The notes beneath the pieces were generated by a model. That model searched no databases, was not told where the DNA came from, and saw only the letters and a program-made list of their open reading frames with translations. From NCBI GenBank assembly GCA_006226985.1, contig SBGC01000124.1:1-7108 (forward strand): a stretch of DNA of 7,108 bases, given 5' to 3'. The stretch comes from Bacillota bacterium (GTDB lineage Bacteria > Bacillota_I > Bacilli_A > Acholeplasmatales > Acholeplasmataceae). A program made the translations under genes and the position numbers. Positions 5,013 through 7,108 of this stretch are shown here, one piece after another. Numbering within the stretch: position 1 is the stretch's first letter; each line of letters begins with the position of its first letter.

Positions 5013-7108
5013 ATGAATCAAACAAAACTTATAAGAAAGCTTGCACTATTTGTGCTATTGTTTGCGAGCGTTCTTACACTAGCTGCATGTAGTTCTAGTG
5101 AAAAAACACCTTACGGAGATATATCTGATGACGTTTATTTAACGGTTGGAGATATCACTGTTACAGAAAAAGAATTATATGATCAATTACGTTTGCAAGG
5201 TGCTTCTGTATTAGCAACCATGATTGATGAAGAGGTCTTTGCGTCAGAAATAGATGCTGTTAAAGCTATCCTTTCAAATGATCAAGATCCACTTTATGAA
5301 GAATACAAAGAATACTTTGATCAGCAAGTAAATTCTGCTATTCATAGTTCAACTGATTTAGAAGCTCTTGAGAAATTATACACTGAAGACTCTGTCCGTT
5401 TTTCTAAGAATCTTGCTGCTTTTGTTGACTCTATCTATTTATTAGATAACACAATTGACAAAGACGCTTTATTAAATGATTTAGAAGATTTAGATCCAGC
5501 ATATGAAAATTATGCATCAATTCCTCTACTTCTTGACCGTTATGCACTTCGTTCTGCACAAAGATATTATGCACAAGATGTTTTAGCAGACGAATTAACT
5601 GACGAAGATTCAGACGTTTATGTAGATGATGAAGCAATTTTAGCATCTTATAAAAACACACGTATGGGAAGATATGATGTTAATGCACTTGTTATTCGTT
5701 TCCTTAACTTAAATGAAGCAAACGCTGCATTATACAGAGCTTCCATTAAAGCAGACAACAAAGGTTTCTGGTATGCTATTCCAGACATTCGTATTAACTT
5801 TGGTGAAGAAGGATATGTTGATTTAACAGATACTTCTGCAGATGGTTACTTACATGTTAGAGAATCCTTATCATCACTTGGTATTTTAGGAAAACTTGAT
5901 AGTGATAATAATCCAGATAACGGTAATGACTATTTAAACCGCGATAAAATTTCGGTATTAGATTATGAAAACTACTACAAAGCTTATACCATCTCAACAA
6001 CAAGAGAAAATGGTAAAAAAGACATCGCTCTTCCAACTGCTGATGTTAAAGCGAAGTATGTTGAAATTTATAACTACTTAACAGCTCAACAAATCAAACT
6101 TGAAGCTGGTGAACTTTTATATGCAGATACAGATCTACCATTTGACAGCCTTTATACATATGATGATTTAACAGCAATCAATGCATCGTTAAGAAACCAT
6201 ATCTATAATACATTATTAGCTGAAGCTCAAATGGATGATGCAAATGATTTAACACTTGGCAAACCATTCTCTAATCGTATTCAAACATTTGGTAACAGCC
6301 GTTATTTAGTATTTAAATTAGATGACGAAAGTGCTAGTGAAGAACTCGTTTATGATGATGCTGAAGAAGATTTCAAAGACACTCCAGAAGCAACTGCAAT
6401 GATTGCAGAACTTCGCGCAGAACTTGAAGAATCTAAATTAACTAATACATATATTTCAGCTAAAATTAATGAAAGATATGAAGATATTAGTGTTGATATT
6501 TATGACCGCGTTGTTCGTACGTTATATAACCAAAATTATGTATACGAAGGTACAACTAAAGATCGTAGTGGCGATGTTGTTGCTAAAGTTGAAGGTACTG
6601 AAATAACTGTTGCTGACTTCTATACACGCTTAGAAAAGTCATATGGTATTAATATTGCCCTTGATATTGCAACAAACAGATACTTAGAAGCTTCTGATGA
6701 TTATGAAGTTACTGAAGAACAATATGATGAATTCAAGAAAGAATTTGAAAACATCATTACACAATTCTCAGCTGATAGTTTTGCTCAAGCAGGTTACCCA
6801 GCAAGCATGGGTAGAGAAGTATTTATCTTAACTGCTTTTGGTGCAAGAACAAATAAAGAAGCGATTAATCAATTATATGTATATCCAGAACTAAGAGAAC
6901 AATATTTAGCTGACTATGAAGCTCATTATGGTGGAGATGTTTATCGTGAATTCACTGAATTAGCTGAGTTGCAATTCGATAACTTCAAATCTATTACAGT
7001 TTCTCACTTACTTGTTTACTTTGATGCAAATGGTGATGGTTCTCCAGATGATCCAGAAGAATTCTTAGAAACATTAAGTCCTGCTGAAAGATTAGAAATT
7101 GAAGAAGG
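5013..7108 (+). CDS. Large duplicated PrsA/SurA-like foldase lipoprotein (parvulin-type), 3' end beyond window
   Basis: I read 698 codons with no stop before the window edge. A lipoprotein signal peptide (KLIRK, a hydrophobic core, then lipobox LAAC with C26, the only Cys) anchors it on the outer face of the membrane. The mature part appears to hold two foldase units. Unit 1 has a SurA-N-like start (VYLTVGDITVTEKELYDQL, 41-59) and a parvulin-like segment from about 217 (VNALVIRF, N224 where parvulins have His) to FGNSRYLVFKLDD (426-438). Unit 2 starts at about 522 (VVAKVEGTEITVADFY) and enters a parvulin domain at ITVSHLLVYF (661-670, His665), followed by an EF-hand-like loop DANGDGSPDDPE (671-682). 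Known parvulin foldases (PrsA about 290 residues, SurA about 430) assist folding of exported proteins, and this one is far longer. The mature chain is very acidic: residues 27-110 have 19 Asp/Glu against 5 Lys/Arg. The assignment rests on recognised patterns, not alignment. A structural or substrate-binding role without isomerase activity remains possible. Confidence 0.75.
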   Translation, partial: MNQTKLIRKLALFVLLFASVLTLAACSSSEKTPYGDISDDVYLTVGDITVTEKELYDQLRLQGASVLATMIDEEVFASEIDAVKAILSNDQDPLYEEYKEYFDQQVNSAIHSSTDLEALEKLYTEDSVRFSKNLAAFVDSIYLLDNTIDKDALLNDLEDLDPAYENYASIPLLLDRYALRSAQRYYAQDVLADELTDEDSDVYVDDEAILASYKNTRMGRYDVNALVIRFLNLNEANAALYRASIKADNKGFWYAIPDIRINFGEEGYVDLTDTSADGYLHVRESLSSLGILGKLDSDNNPDNGNDYLNRDKISVLDYENYYKAYTISTTRENGKKDIALPTADVKAKYVEIYNYLTAQQIKLEAGELLYADTDLPFDSLYTYDDLTAINASLRNHIYNTLLAEAQMDDANDLTLGKPFSNRIQTFGNSRYLVFKLDDESASEELVYDDAEEDFKDTPEATAMIAELRAELEESKLTNTYISAKINERYEDISVDIYDRVVRTLYNQNYVYEGTTKDRSGDVVAKVEGTEITVADFYTRLEKSYGINIALDIATNRYLEASDDYEVTEEQYDEFKKEFENIITQFSADSFAQAGYPASMGREVFILTAFGARTNKEAINQLYVYPELREQYLADYEAHYGGDVYREFTELAELQFDNFKSITVSHLLVYFDANGDGSPDDPEEFLETLSPAERLEIEE

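Noticed and set aside
5431..5661. Minus-strand open frame inside the lipoprotein gene.
   Set aside because: It lies entirely opposite a confidently read coding frame, has no ribosome binding site, and its His/Leu-rich translation is what antisense of Asp/Glu/Tyr-rich codons gives.
5893..5935. The Asp/Asn-rich stretch of the lipoprotein as a full dockerin or thrombospondin-3 type calcium repeat.
   Set aside because: Only one partial motif (residues 296-306) is present, without the paired helices of a dockerin or the Cys pattern of thrombospondin repeats.

Overview
The window is AT-rich DNA with short intergenic gaps, and it looks like a low-GC Gram-positive relative. A Mollicutes-type lineage that keeps the standard genetic code (Acholeplasma- or Izemoplasma-like) or an Erysipelotrichia-like Firmicute fits best. 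Two points support this. TGA is a true stop, because RlmH and the YycJ-type protein both end on TGA inside ATGA overlaps, and all tryptophans are TGG. There is also a Firmicutes-style yycJ-rlmH gene pair. The exact taxon cannot be fixed from this window alone.

Layout: positions 1-4879 carry six tightly packed genes, all on the minus strand and so read from right to left. They are a YycJ/WalJ-type metallo-beta-lactamase-fold hydrolase (4109-4879), the 23S rRNA methyltransferase RlmH (3669-4112), a HAD-family hydrolase (3046-3672), a LolD/MacB-type ABC ATPase (2342-3010), and two FtsX-type permeases (1137-2339, and 1-1135 which runs off the left edge). The first three are joined by 4-bp ATGA overlaps. 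The ATPase follows after 35 nt, and the two permeases follow with gaps of 2 nt and 1 nt. The six genes therefore look like one operon, or two fused modules: a housekeeping module (yycJ-rlmH-HAD) and a membrane-export or envelope module (ATPase plus two permeases).

Positions 4880-5012 form a 133-nt divergent promoter region. To its right, on the plus strand from 5013 to past the window end, lies a very large, acidic lipoprotein (at least 698 residues). It reads as a duplicated PrsA/SurA-type foldase. It has a lipobox cysteine, a first chaperone plus parvulin-like unit that lacks the usual active-site His, and a second unit that keeps the His and carries an EF-hand-like acidic loop just where the window cuts it. 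It has its own well-formed extended -10 promoter and a strong Shine-Dalgarno sequence.

No RNA genes, insertion sequences, CRISPR arrays or terminators are seen. Most of the window is ordinary core-genome content. The duplicated foldase is the most unusual object in it.
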